Assembly: GCA_026075535.2 (NCBI GenBank)
Contig: AP026547.1
Location: forward strand, 2,046,001-2,110,000
Direction: 5' to 3'
Source: Tricholoma matsutake
Lineage: Eukaryota; Basidiomycota; Agaricomycetes; Agaricales; Tricholomataceae
DNA: 64,000 nucleotides
Shown: piece by piece, positions 32,483 to 42,130 of the stretch
How the letters are laid out: each line of letters opens with the position of its first letter
Position numbering within the stretch: the first letter of the stretch is position 1
Notes under the pieces: generated by a model
The model's database searches: none
What the model saw: the letters and a program-made list of their open reading frames with translations, nothing else
What the model was told of the DNA's origin: nothing
Position numbers and translations under genes: made by a program

Positions 32483-33629
32483 TAGGTTGTCCCCTCGGCT
32501 CAAAGGCTGATTCACCATTTTGGCCACATTCTAATCACATTGGATAACTCACACGAGGTCCCAGAAGCAGCGTGACCACTCCCAACCAAGTCTACCAAGC
32601 GCAATAGTGTATCGAACACGATTGAACATCGTCGAGCATCGTCGAACACAATCGAGCATCATATCGAACAGGATTGAACATTGTCGAGCATCATAGAATG
32701 CAGTCAAGCATCGTTGAACATCGTCGATCAATATTGAGAGACTGTGAGCGACATCGGGCGCTGCATTTGTTATCTATATGGTGGAATACCATGTGCCAGG
32801 AAGTATTCCAACTCATGCTCAAACCTGCTGATAGTAGGTCAGCCTCGTTCCAAGTCCCTATCGTGCACAGAACCCGCTGGATGCATTATTGTGAGACTTA
32901 GTGCAGTTTATACACAAAGGACAGTCCCCTTTTAGTTCTATACCCTTTATTACTCTTTCATCATATGATATATATCTTTCTTGTTCGGATTCCAGTCTCC
33001 TTTTTGGCCTTGTGCCTTAACTCATATCTTTTGCCTCATGTTCTACACATGTTCTCTAGCCTTTTTAGGTACTTTCTTGATTTTATATAAAAAGGTGTAC
33101 TAGATACGAAGAAAAACAAGAAAGTCGTCATCTTCCTCCCAGATCACAGTGATTTGAGAGTACAGTTGAGTCTTATTCAGTCCAAAGTTTGGTGTTTTAT
33201 GCTAAACTTCCTTGAAATTCCTCGAAATTCCTTGCATTATGCTATTTTCACTCTCACTTCCCTTGATTAGCCTTTTCTTCACTTCTACTACTTGTCTAGT
33301 CCCCCGATCTTGCGTCTGAACATATCTGCACACTCGAAATTCCTCGAAACTTCTTCAAAAAATATCGCAACATCTCGAAAAGCATTGCAACACCTCGAAA
33401 AGCATTGCAACACCTCGAAAAGCATTGCAACATCTTGCAAATCATTGCAAGTCCTCGAAACACATTCTTTTAGCCTCGAACAGCTTCAACAAGCAGTTGT
33501 TTCATGACTATTTGACGGTCGGTCTGACAGGTGACATCTAGAGGGCCTTGCATCCTTCCTCTGACTTGTGTTATACCATCTGAAGCCATTTTGTGGGTTT
33601 TGTTTGGGTTTCCATGTTGAGCATCATCA
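32480..33629 (+). mobile_element. LTR-like block, copy 1, inserted in the chromovirus
   Basis: Starts TGATAGGTTGTCCCC and ends GTTGAGCATCATCA (TG...CA), 1150 bp. It holds a TATA box (TATATAAAAA, 33084-33093) followed by AAGAAAAACAAGAAAG and CCCAGATCACAGTGAT. Further on come CTCGAAATTCCTCGAAA and AAGCATTGCAACACCTCG repeats, and then GGTCGGTCTGACAGGTGACA. The same blocks recur at 39665-41044 and 58106-59242. The first third is rich in TCGAACATCG-type words. Best explained as a solo LTR of an element whose body is not in the window. It interrupts the polyprotein between KADALFRC and DHKRGVEEDN. No 5-bp duplication is visible. Confidence 0.65.
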
Positions 33630-33636
33630 ACATATT

Positions 33637-35308
33637 GATCATAAAAGGGGGGTGGAGGAGGACAATAAGAATGTTACCTTGCTCAAACCCAAATACTTTT
33701 GCATTTGCGCTATGCGTCAAGGGCATCTATTAATAGATAGCTCAGAAACGGAAATGTTGTCTAAAATTAGACAATGTTTGGAAATGGACAATGAAGTAGT
33801 GGAAGCCATGAAAGCTCTGAAGGGAGAGAAGAAAGGTAATATTAAAGGAGATGAATGGGCTGAGGAACAAGGGTTGGTGTTGTTTCGAGGAAAAGTGTAT
33901 GTACCAAAGGATCAGGATTTGCAAAGGGAGATCGTCCAGTTACATCATAATACGCTGACTGCCGGACACCCAGGGAGATGGAAGATGTTGGAATTAGTAA
34001 TGAGAAATTATTGGTGGCTCAGAATTTCAAAGTATGTGTTGGGGTATGTGGATGGATGTGATACGTGCATGAGGGGAAAGAAATTTCCAGAGAAACCTGC
34101 AGGAAAATTAATGCCGAACCCTATACCTAAAGCACCGTGGCGAGATATATCTGTGGATTTTATTACCATATTACCCGAGGCTCAAGGGTACGATGCAATA
34201 TTCGTAGTATGCAACCGCTTCACAAAGGAGGTCCATATTATTCCTACTACTACAGAAACCTCATCATTGGGCTTGGCACGCCTCTATCTAAATCAGGTAT
34301 GGCGGTTACATGGGTTACCCAATACTGTTATCTCCGATCGCGGACCACAATTTGCTTCTGCATTTATGTGAGAACTGAACAACATATTGGGAATTCAAAC
34401 GAAATTATCTATGGCATATCACCCACAGACTGATGGGCAGACAGAGAGAATGAACCAGGAGTTGGAGCAGTACCTACATATGTTTGTCAACTACTGACAA
34501 ACTGACTGGCCTGAATGGCTGGCAATTGCTGAATTTTCCCACAATAACAAATTCCCTTCGGCTACTCGTATGTCACCCTTTTTCGTGAATTATGGATATC
34601 ATCCTCGCATGGGAGTAGAACCCAGAAGGGAAGTCAAAGTACAGTCGGTAGAAGACTTTATATCTAAGATGCAAAAGGTACAAGAGGAAGCAGAGGCGGC
34701 ATTGAAGAAAGCATGTGATGACATGATGCAACATGCAGATCGTACTCGAGCACGCACTCCAGAGTACAACATTGGTGACTTGGTGTGGCTAAGTACCAAG
34801 GACCTAAATATTCCATGACCTTCAAGGAAACTTACAGAGAAACAAGTTGGCCCATATGCGATCTCTAAAGTGATCTCACCTAATGCAGTAGTGCTAAAAT
34901 TACCCCAATCATTCAAGATTGATCCTGAGATTAATGTATCCCGCCTATGCCCTTACCACCCACCCACTATTCCTGGTCAACAAACTACTCCACAACCTCC
35001 GATAATAGTAGAAGGTGCTCCAGAATACATAGTTGAAGAAATTCTAGACTCATGTCTTCGACAAAACAAATTGGAGTTCTTAATAAAGTGGAAAAACTAT
35101 ACCAACGAAAATAATTCGTGGGAACCCGAAGAGAATTGTAAGCGAGCGCGTAACGCGATCGCCCAATTCTTTAAACATAATCCGAATGCTCCACGTCGCA
35201 TTGCAAGAATGGTGTATGAGGGGATGAAATTCCGGCCTTACCAAATTTCACAGAGGGGACAGACACAATATTTTCTCACGTGGAAGTCGAGGCATAAAAG
35301 GGGGGTAA
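33637..35308 (+). pseudogene. Chromovirus integrase and chromodomain
   Basis: Resumes with DHKRGVEEDNKNVTLLKP. The zinc-binding HHCC block is seen as LHHNTLTAGHPGR...DGCDTCMRGK. The DDE motifs are SVDFITILPEA, VISDRGPQFAS and [11 protein letters not shown]. Frame breaks are TGA at 34369-34371 (FM-stop-ELN), 34495-34497 (NY-stop-QTDW) and 34816-34818 (IP-stop-PSRKL), each where Arg is expected. The chromodomain follows at about 35026-35200: EYIVEEILDSCLRQNKLEFL, then KWKNYTNENNSWEPEENC. Integrase joins the cDNA to the chromosome; the chromodomain directs it to marked chromatin. The frame ends at a stop just before the 3' LTR. Confidence 0.92.
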
Positions 35309-35710
35309 TGTTAGGAAACCACCCCATTACCTAATAAAATTTCATTTTTATTTTATTATGTCAAATTATGCTACATGATGCCAAATTACGCTACACTTTG
35401 ATAGCATGAGAATTTTATTTTGCACGCATCAATATGTACGCACATGTATGAGTGCATTGGTAACAACAATGTACAATATATGTAACATAGTATATAAACC
35501 CTAAATATATGCCTAGGGGACCCCAGTTGTGTTCTCTTAGGTATTCCACCTACATTTTCGGTGTGAAAGTTCTTTGTCAACAAACTCACCTATTAATAAC
35601 CCATTGCATCAAAACCATCAATTCCCCCATCACGCATGTGGATCCCGCCCCCTTCTTGTAGAGAGAACCCACACGGTCTTAGCTAGCAGATAGTGGGTGT
35701 CGCCCTAACA
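35309..35710 (+). repeat. Chromovirus 3' LTR
   Basis: 402 bp, the partner of 28339-28740, same ends and TATA-like motif, followed by the second copy of the GGTGC duplication. Confidence 0.95.
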
Positions 35711-37119
35711 GGTGCAAGGCATTCATCTTCATTCAGAACCAGAATAATCCCAAGATCTATGAATGGTCAATCAAATGTGTCCTCATCAGCTATGAGCCAA
35801 AATCCAAAGCATGTCGTTGCTATCATTGTGGGACTGGAAAGATCTATCATACCATGTCAGGTTTATCAAGAGTCATGACAGTCCCACACCTGTACCATCT
35901 GCAGCTCTAAATCCTTTCCCGGACTATACTATGTCTGAACCATTCCGGGGTGACAATGATCCCTCTAATACCTTCACTCCAGTCAATTTTGATCATGATG
36001 ATGATAACAACATACAGGAGATGACACCTCCCATTGAACAACCCTTAGAAGACACACATGCACCTGATGTTCCACCTGAAAATGTTGGCCCTCGCAGATC
36101 CTTGAGAATGCCAATACCCACAGCCAAACACCCAAGCAGTGGACCACTTACTTCCAGACTCGATAATGCGATACGTGAATCCAAGGACTCAGCAGATGCA
36201 GAACAGAAGAAAATCCTAGAGGGACTGCATAACATTGTTGCTTCCAATCGATCACCCACCGATCATGATCAAGTGATGTCATCTCCCAATCATGATCAAC
36301 TCGAGATGCTTCAGGAATCATTTGACAACCTCGCACTTGGGGGCGAGGCATATGCCCTGATCTTGGAGATGTCGGAGATAGATCCAGAATTGCTTCAATT
36401 CAAAGATGACCCACGTACTTGGGATGAAGCACAGAACTCAATTGATGCCAAGCGTTGGGAGGAGGGTTATCATGATGAACTCAAGACATTGCAAGATATG
36501 AATGTATATAAACTCCCCATGTGACTCAGTACCATCTGGGTGCCACATACATAAAGGTTGACCAGTATTTCACATCAAGCAGAATGAGAATGGAACTCCA
36601 GTTTGTTGGAAGGTATGGCTTGTCTTAAAGGTTTTGAACAGATTTTTGGCAAGGATTACATGAAGACCACCTCACCTACCATGCACATGGAATCTTGGCA
36701 AACTCTCTTACATATTGCTGCCTCACTCAGTTGGGATGTGCAACAAATTGATGTCAAGACTGCTTTCCTCTATGGACTTTTACCAGCTGATGAAATTCAG
36801 TACATGGAACAACTGGCAGGTTTTTAGGAATTAGGAAAGGAGGATTTGGTGTGGGAATTACAATGAGGACTTTATGGTATGAAGCAGAGCAGATGCATCT
36901 TAAACCAAATGCTAAACATGCAGATGATAACCTGGGGTTTTGCCAGGCTTTTGTGTGAATCCTGTGTTTATTATTGGAAGACTGATTCTGGCACCATTAT
37001 AGCAGCTGTACATGTTGATGACTACTTATCAATTGCCAGTCAGAAAGAAGAGAATGAGTGCTTCAAGGATCAGATGCAGGAGGTTTGGAGAACTTTGGAG
37101 CTTGGGACAGCACATTTTG
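35711..37119 (+). pseudogene. Copia pol fragment: linker and reverse transcriptase (part 2)
   Basis: Continues the Copia gene after the chromovirus: CKAFIFIQNQNNPKIYEW, then an acidic linker (PENVGPRRSLRMPIPTAKHP) and DPRTWDEAQNSIDAKRWEEG. Reverse transcriptase follows with TTSPTMHMESWQTLLHIAA, DVQQIDVKTAFLYGLLP, GLYGMKQS and the catalytic motif AAVHVDDYLSIAS. The last match is LELGTAHF at about 37115. Several stops (36524, 36826, 36862) and frame changes break it. The segment between here and RNase H, about 120 codons in Copia relatives, is missing and replaced by the insert at 37120-39300. Confidence 0.85.
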
Positions 37120-37385
37120 TGAGTACTTTACACTCCCCCACCTATTCCGGTTGGATTCTGGTTTGTCCGGCCAGAATTTCTGGAATTTCTGGAATCCAGT
37201 GGAATTTTTTTTGTATGTAGTTTTCCCTATGCAGCACAATTCCAGTCGGAATAAGGATCCAATTTACACCCAGAATCCCCAGAATCTCACCAGACTCATC
37301 ACAACTGGAATAACAGGAATAACCAGACTATGTAACTGGAATAACTGGAATGCATGTGCTTTCCCAAATAAAAGTTTGACATACA

Positions 37386-37452
37386 ACAAGAATTGAACCC
37401 TCGACCTTGGGTCTGCATATCACAGTGTGCTTAACCACTGAGCTACCAGGTA
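37386..37452 (-). other. tRNA-like module (SINE head or tRNA relic) 1
   Basis: On minus: CCTGGTAGCTCAGTGGTTAA (an A-box type D arm) then GCACAC..., and about 45 bp on GAGGGTTCAATTC (B-box type T arm). The T arm folds: CGAGG pairs with TCTTG around GTTCAAT. The anticodon arm pairs poorly and no good CCA acceptor end is seen. Internal RNA polymerase III promoter boxes without a functional cloverleaf point to a tRNA-derived SINE or a pseudo-tRNA. Confidence 0.5.
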
Positions 37453-37693
37453 ATCATTCCTCTACATACATTTAATACCTTCATGACCAAAACAAGGTGC
37501 GTAGTTAACCGCAGCCATTAACGGAATAAATAATAAGTACACATACATGCATGACACATGACATGTGACTGCCAGCTCACAACCACCACACCATCGTCAA
37601 TGCCGCCTCCTCTCCACTCTACCACTACCACTGCGTGTGCACCCACCACCAGCACTCCCACACCCACTCCCACCATCACCACCACCTTCAAAC

Positions 37694-38017
37694 GAGCTGA
37701 CTGGACAGAATGCAGGCCCAAATGACGTTGCCATCGTTTGGGCTATAGATAAGTTTTTTTTCTTTTTTCTTTTTCTTTTTATTAATCAACTAAGTGTAAT
37801 TTATTGATCTTTAGGTTGTATACTACTGGGGACGACCTGCCATGATGAAAAATGCGAGCTGACTGGACGTAATGCGGGCCCAAACGATGGCAACATCGTT
37901 TGGGCCATAGATAAGTTTTTTTCTTTTTTCTTTTTGTTTTTATCAATCAACTAATTGTAATTCATTGCTTTTTAGGTTGTATACTACTGGGGATGACCTG
38001 CCACAATGAAAAACACA
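37694..38017. repeat. 162-bp tandem duplication
   Basis: Two units start with GAGCTGACTGGAC at 37694 and 37856. Each contains GGCCCAAA, a CATCGTTTGGGC motif, a long pyrimidine run (TTTTTTTCTTTTTTCTTTTT) and TTAGGTTGTATACTACTGGG before GACCTGCCA. The second unit carries small differences only. Confidence 0.85.
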
Positions 38018-38284
38018 CAACCCATGCCCACACCCACCTGATCCCCTCCTCCCCATTCAAATGGGATATGAGGCTGTCGACATGGGCTAGGAGGGTGCAG
38101 AGGGATGCCAGGAGACCCCAGAATGGGGGTACCTGCCTAGTAAGCACCCACCCACCTCTGTACTTGTGCCACGTCACACTGACACGCCCAAACCCCCCCC
38201 CCCAAAAAAGAAAAGAAAAAAAAAAACAGAAATCCAGACAGGGGATGACAGCCATGAATGACGACAAGCCACCCACCCCCCACC

Positions 38285-38660
38285 CCCAGCCTCATGAGCA
38301 ACTGCTCGTGGGGTGTATTGTGGGTGGAATGATGCCCAGGCGCAGGGACAGGAGACAACAACAACACATCACCCGCCCCTCATGAGCAACTGCTCGTGGG
38401 GTGGATCACGGGTGGAACAACAATGACAACAAGCCACCCACCCCTGGCCTCACAAGCAACTGCTCATGGGGTGGAACATGGGTGGAACAACACCCAGGTG
38501 CAGGGATAGGAGACGACAACACACCACCTGCCCCCAGCCTCACAAGCAACTGCTCGTGGGGTGGATTGTGGGTGGAACGACAACGATGACAAGCCACCTA
38601 CCCCCAGCCTCACAAGCAACTGCTCGTGGGGTGGATCATGGGTGGAAGGACAGAAGGGTT
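38285..38660. repeat. Five-copy GC-rich repeat with palindromic core
   Basis: The block AGCAACTGCTCGTGGGGTGG, including the palindrome GAGCAACTGCTC, occurs five times (about 38298, 38384, 38454, 38548, 38618) within units of about 70-100 bp that also carry GGTGGAAC and GACAACA words. Open frames here on both strands are repeat by-products. Confidence 0.75.
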
Positions 38661-38672
38661 GTGTCCCCTCCC

Positions 38673-38928
38673 CCTCCCCTGCACTTTGTGTTGGGAGGAT
38701 TTTTTTTGTACTTTTAATTATTTATTAGTATTGTGCCCCCCCTCCCCCGTTTTGCATGGGGGAGGGATTTTTTTCTTCATGTTTTTACCTCCCCCCTCAC
38801 ATTCAGCATGAGGGGTTAGCTTTTTATGTATATAAATAAAACTCCCTCTCACATCTTGTGAGAGGGAGGATTTTTTGTTTATGTATATAATCACAATTAT
38901 CCCCACTCCCTCGCATTCAATGTGAGGG
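38673..38928. other. Row of five hairpins, mostly followed by T runs
   Basis: Five inverted repeats with different sequences follow at short intervals. They are CCTCCC/GGGAGG (38673-38698), CCCTCCCCC/GGGGGAGGG (38740-38766), CCCCTCA/TGAGGGG (38793-38815), CTCCCTCTCAC/GTGAGAGGGAG (38842-38868) and CCCTCGCAT/ATGTGAGGG (38908-38928). The first, second and fourth run straight into ATTTTTTT-type tracts, and the third into TTAGCTTTTT. The stems share only a CCTC/GAGG theme, so they are not simple copies. Function unknown. Confidence 0.7.
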
Positions 38929-39000
38929 ATGTGGTTAATTAAAAAATTTTGATCTTATTAGAGTGTCATGAATAAACATTATATTACTATCTAATAATTC

Positions 39001-39088
39001 TCCTGTGGCTCAACTGGTTAAGCACACATGTTTGGTTTGTCATGTGATCACTCTAATCAAGATGTCTTGAGTTCAATCCTTACTCTGC
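39001..39088 (+). other. tRNA-like module 2
   Basis: TGTGGCTCAACTGGTTAAGC forms an A-box type D arm. CTTGAGTTCAATCC about 45 bp later matches a B box. It shares GGTTAAGCACAC and the GTTCAAT core with module 1 on the opposite strand, so both come from one family. The T stem and anticodon arm are imperfect, and I do not call a functional tRNA. Confidence 0.45.
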
Positions 39089-39190
39089 ACAAATATATTT
39101 TGTAGGCACTTTGACAACTTAAGACTTGAAATTTGACTATCCATTAGGGTATATACTCTAAGTTGAGCATCTGGAGTAACCGGAATCTGG

Positions 39191-39298
39191 TCAGAATAAC
39201 TGGAATAACTGGACTCCAACTGGAATAACTGGACTCCAACTGGAATAACTGGACTCTGACTGGAATAACTGGACTCCAACCAGAATAACTGGACTCCA
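39191..39298. repeat. 20-bp tandem repeat at the right end of the insert
   Basis: Five to six copies of the unit TGGAATAACTGGACTCCAAC with minor changes. They form the right subterminal array of the insert at 37120-39300. Confidence 0.85.
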
Positions 39299-39304
39299 CG
39301 CTGC

Positions 39305-39664
39305 GTATGATACCTTAAAGGGACACACAATCTCAAACTTCACTTGGGAGGGGATAATCATATCTCATTACTAGCATACACTAACTCTGACTGGGTAAGT
39401 TGCCTGGATACTAGACAAAGCATTGGTGAATACATGTGCTCACTTGGGTCTGGAGCGATTTCATGGACTGCATGTAAGCAGAAAACCATCGCTGCTTCCT
39501 CCTGTGAGGCTGAATATGTTACTGCTTTTGAAGCAGCAAAGGAATGTATTTGAGTTCATACTCTACTCACCACAATTGGTTATGCACCCCATGCACCAAT
39601 CCTGATGCTCTGTGACAACACAGCATCTATCAGACCCTCTTCTTCACTCAAGAGTGAAGCACAT
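39305..39664 (+). pseudogene. Copia RNase H fragment (part 3)
   Basis: Encodes YLKGTHNLKLHLGGDNHISL, then YTNSDWVSCLDTRQSIGEYM, GAISWTACKQKTIAASSCEA and EYVTAFEAAKE. After a TGA the frame continues TLLTTIGYAPHAP-type residues and reaches SRVKHID at 39664. A TGA at 39308-39310 stands where Arg is expected in VRYLKGT. The SDW and EAEY acidic motifs of Copia RNase H are present. The gene resumes at 41045 with ADIKFHF after the LTR-like block. Confidence 0.85.
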
Positions 39665-41044
39665 TGATAAATCCACATTGTTGTTCAAGCTCGGAAAACA
39701 CATCTATGAACCCCTCCAAAGCTCTACAAACATCTACAAACATCTACAAAGTTATGAAAATGCTTCGAAAATCTTTGCAACACTTCGAAACTCTTTGCAA
39801 CACCTCAAAATTCTTCGTATGCCTTTGGCCGCTATAATACAATTCCCCCGACCTTTGTACAGCTCAGGATATACACTTGGAACATCGTCGATGGGTTCCG
39901 AACCAGGTTTGAGCAATATCGCAGCAATATTGGCCTTCGAACAAGTCCGATATTTCCTCGACTGACTTCAAAAATCATCGAACATCGCAAATTGACATCG
40001 GACACTATATCACTATCCAAATGGTCATCGCACACATGCCAGACATATCCCCTACCATTGTCAAACAATATCGCACCAATTTCGGGCCACAAACAAAGTC
40101 CAAAGAATCTTTGAAAATCTTCGAAAAACCTCGAACCTCGAAAAACATCTTCAGACACACTATTTCCTATTTGAACGATATTCAGATGCATGCTGGACAC
40201 ATAGGACACTATCTTGAGTATATTGAACACATTTTGACTGCATGTGCATGCATACAATCCGCTCAAAGCAGTTTCTGATGTATTCAATTTATAACAAGGA
40301 CAGTCTGCTTTTAGCTATTCTTTCTTATTATTTCTTCATCATGTGTTATATTCACCCTTTCTAGTCTCGCTTTATTGTTCTGATATACCTCTATTATCTT
40401 TTGCCTCGAGTTTTCCACATGTTTGCCTCATGTTTGCCTCATGTTCTCTAGCCTTTTTAGGTAGTTTCTTTATTTTATATAAAAAGATGTACTAGATACA
40501 AAGAAAAACAAGAAAGTTGTCATCTTCCTCCCAGATCGCAGTGATCTGAGAGTTCAGTTTAGTCTTATTCAGTATGAAGTTTGGTGTTTTATGCTAAACT
40601 TCCTCGAAATTCCTCGAAATTCCTTGAGATTCCTCACATTACGCTATTTTCACTCTTGTTTCCCTCAATTTACCTTTGCTTTGTTTCTATTACTCATCTA
40701 GTCCCCTGATCTTGCATCCGAACATATTTGCACACTCGAAATTCTTTGAAACTCCTTCGAAAAAAAACCTCGAAAAATATTGCAACACCTCGAAAAATAT
40801 CACAACATCTCGAAAATCATTGCAACATCTCAAAAAATATTGCAACTCCTCGAAAATCATCGAAAGTCCTCGAAACACATTCTTTTAGCTTCAAACTGCT
40901 TCAACAAGCAGTTGTTTTATGACTATTTGACAGTCGGTCTGACAGGTGACATCTAGAATGTCTTGCATCCTTCCTCTGACTTGTGTTATACCATCCGAAG
41001 CCTTTTTGTGGGTTTTGTTTGGGTTTCTGGGTTGAGCATCATCA
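39665..41044 (+). mobile_element. LTR-like block, copy 2, inserted in Copia RNase H
   Basis: The 3' two thirds match copy 1: a TATA box TATATAAAAA at 40476-40485, ACAAGAAAGTTGTCATCTTC, CTCGAAATTCCTCGAAA, TTGCAACACCTCGAAAA, GACAGTCGGTCTGACAGG and the end GTTGAGCATCATCA at 41044. The 5' part (39665-40300) differs from copy 1 but is likewise rich in TCGAACATCG words and begins TGATAA. It splits KHID|ADIKFHF of Copia RNase H. No 5-bp duplication was found. Confidence 0.6.
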
Positions 41045-41202
41045 ATGCTGACATAAAATTTCACTTCTTATGTGAAAGAGTTCAATCACAGGAACTTGCT
41101 GTATCCTATATCAATATGCGCGATAATATTGCTGATCTCTTCACCAAGGCTCTTGATGTCAAACAATTCACAAGACTTTGCAGCTTTCTGGGTCTGGCCT
41201 AA
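41045..41202 (+). pseudogene. Copia RNase H C-terminus (part 4)
   Basis: Reads ADIKFHFLCERVQSQELAVS, YINMRDNIADLFTKALDVKQ, FTRLCSFLGLA then stop. This is the conserved Copia C-terminus. A purine-rich tract (GCGAGGAGGAGT, about 41228-41239) follows before the LTR. Confidence 0.9.
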
Positions 41203-41253
41203 TTTTCATTATTTCCTTGATTCCATGCGAGGAGGAGTATTCATGGTGAGGAG

Positions 41254-41615
41254 TGTTGAGATCTGCTGCACTGTGAATATGTGTTTTGACGCTGTTTGAT
41301 GTGGTGTGTTATTTATAGCACACTTTGTGATGTGTACATTCCCCTTATCAATGATCCCTTTATCACATCCCTTTCTTCTATATACCATTGTCATACTCAC
41401 AGTATATATATCAGACATAGTAGACACATACACCTCAGTCTGTTATACACAGACTGAGGTGAGTAGATATTATTTCATTGATCACTTATGGTTACTCACT
41501 ATACCACTTGTAGATTGATTACTCATGTATTCTAGGTATAGTAGTAACTCTAATAATAGTCCATTATACACAGACTGAGATTGATTACTTGTGTATTCTA
41601 GGTTGGATCTCTACA
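41254..41615 (+). repeat. Copia 3' LTR
   Basis: Begins TGTTGAGATC and ends GGATCTCTACA, which pair as a terminal inverted repeat with one mismatch. 362 bp, directly downstream of the Copia stop and purine tract. It contains several ATTACTC/TACACAGACTGAG repeats. No second copy was seen in the window, in keeping with the 5'-truncated element. Confidence 0.75.
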
Positions 41616-42130
41616 TCAAGTAAGTTTTGTTCCTTACTATCTGATATGTACAAATGTTAGTTATGGTGATAAAGGAAGGAAATGATAATGTTAGTATCTC
41701 AACTGTGTATATCAAGTGTATATCTGTTTATTAAACAGTATATACTATGGCACCCAATGGGTCTGAATTCTCCCATGGTGTCTGAATTTTGATTTTCTTA
41801 TTTTATTGTCTTGTGCTATCCCTCTGGAGTTTTACAGGATTTCATCCATAGTACCCATGCATCTATATGCGATTTTACTAAGGAATACAAAATGTAGGAG
41901 CAGTCAAGAAATAGTAGCCAGAGTGATCAGTCAGTGACTTTGATGTAAGTACCTTGCTCACAACTTCATACTCCACTCCAAGGGCTCAGAAAAAAAATGC
42001 AGGCTATCTATACTGAAATGAAACACAGGCACATACCCACTTTTAGTCCATGGTGCAGTGTGCCTGTGTTTTGGAGGAAGGAAAGGAAGTGTGACAAAAC
42101 ATGTTGAGGTTCAGGCTCCACCAGAAACAG
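41616..42130. other. Spacer with a hairpin
   Basis: No gene seen. A 12-bp inverted repeat, AAACACAGGCAC (42021-42032) against GTGCCTGTGTTT (about 42060-42071), could form a hairpin next to the left inverted repeat of the following element. Confidence 0.45.

Larger units (their letters stand above)
28339..35710 (+). mobile_element. Chromovirus-type Ty3/Gypsy LTR retrotransposon, full-length but decayed
   Basis: Flanked by a perfect 5-bp duplication GGTGC (28334-28338 and 35711-35715) inside Copia integrase. It has two 402-bp LTRs beginning TGTTAGG and ending CCTAACA, with about 20 differences between them by eye (about 95% identity), nearly all transitions and many at CpG. A purine tract AAAAGGGGGG (35297-35306) precedes the 3' LTR. 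The internal order is gag, zinc knuckle, protease, reverse transcriptase, RNase H, integrase, chromodomain, which is the chromovirus order. A 1.15-kb LTR-like block (32480-33629) splits it between RNase H and integrase. Many in-frame TGA codons inactivate it. Confidence 0.95.
37120..39300. mobile_element. 2.2-kb insert in Copia with GGAATAACTGG subterminal repeats
   Basis: Lies between the Copia reverse transcriptase and RNase H parts. Its left arm (CTATTCCGGTTGGATTCTGG, about 37141) matches the right arm in complement (about 39276-39295) at roughly three quarters of positions. Both arms repeat CTGGAATAACTGGAA words. Inside are a tRNA-like module near each end in opposite orientation (37386-37452 minus, 39001-39088 plus), a 162-bp tandem duplication, a five-copy 80-105 bp repeat and a row of hairpins. 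No protein-coding gene is recognisable. It could be one unclassified non-autonomous element or several insertions. Boundaries are approximate and no target duplication was resolved. Confidence 0.5.

Noticed and set aside
38700..38880. Bacterial-type intrinsic terminators
   Set aside because: Hairpin plus T run looks similar, but the surrounding genes are eukaryotic; kept only as a hairpin row of unknown role.
37386..39088. Two functional tRNA genes
   Set aside because: A and B boxes are present but anticodon arms and acceptor stems do not pair well; better explained as SINE heads or pseudo-tRNAs.
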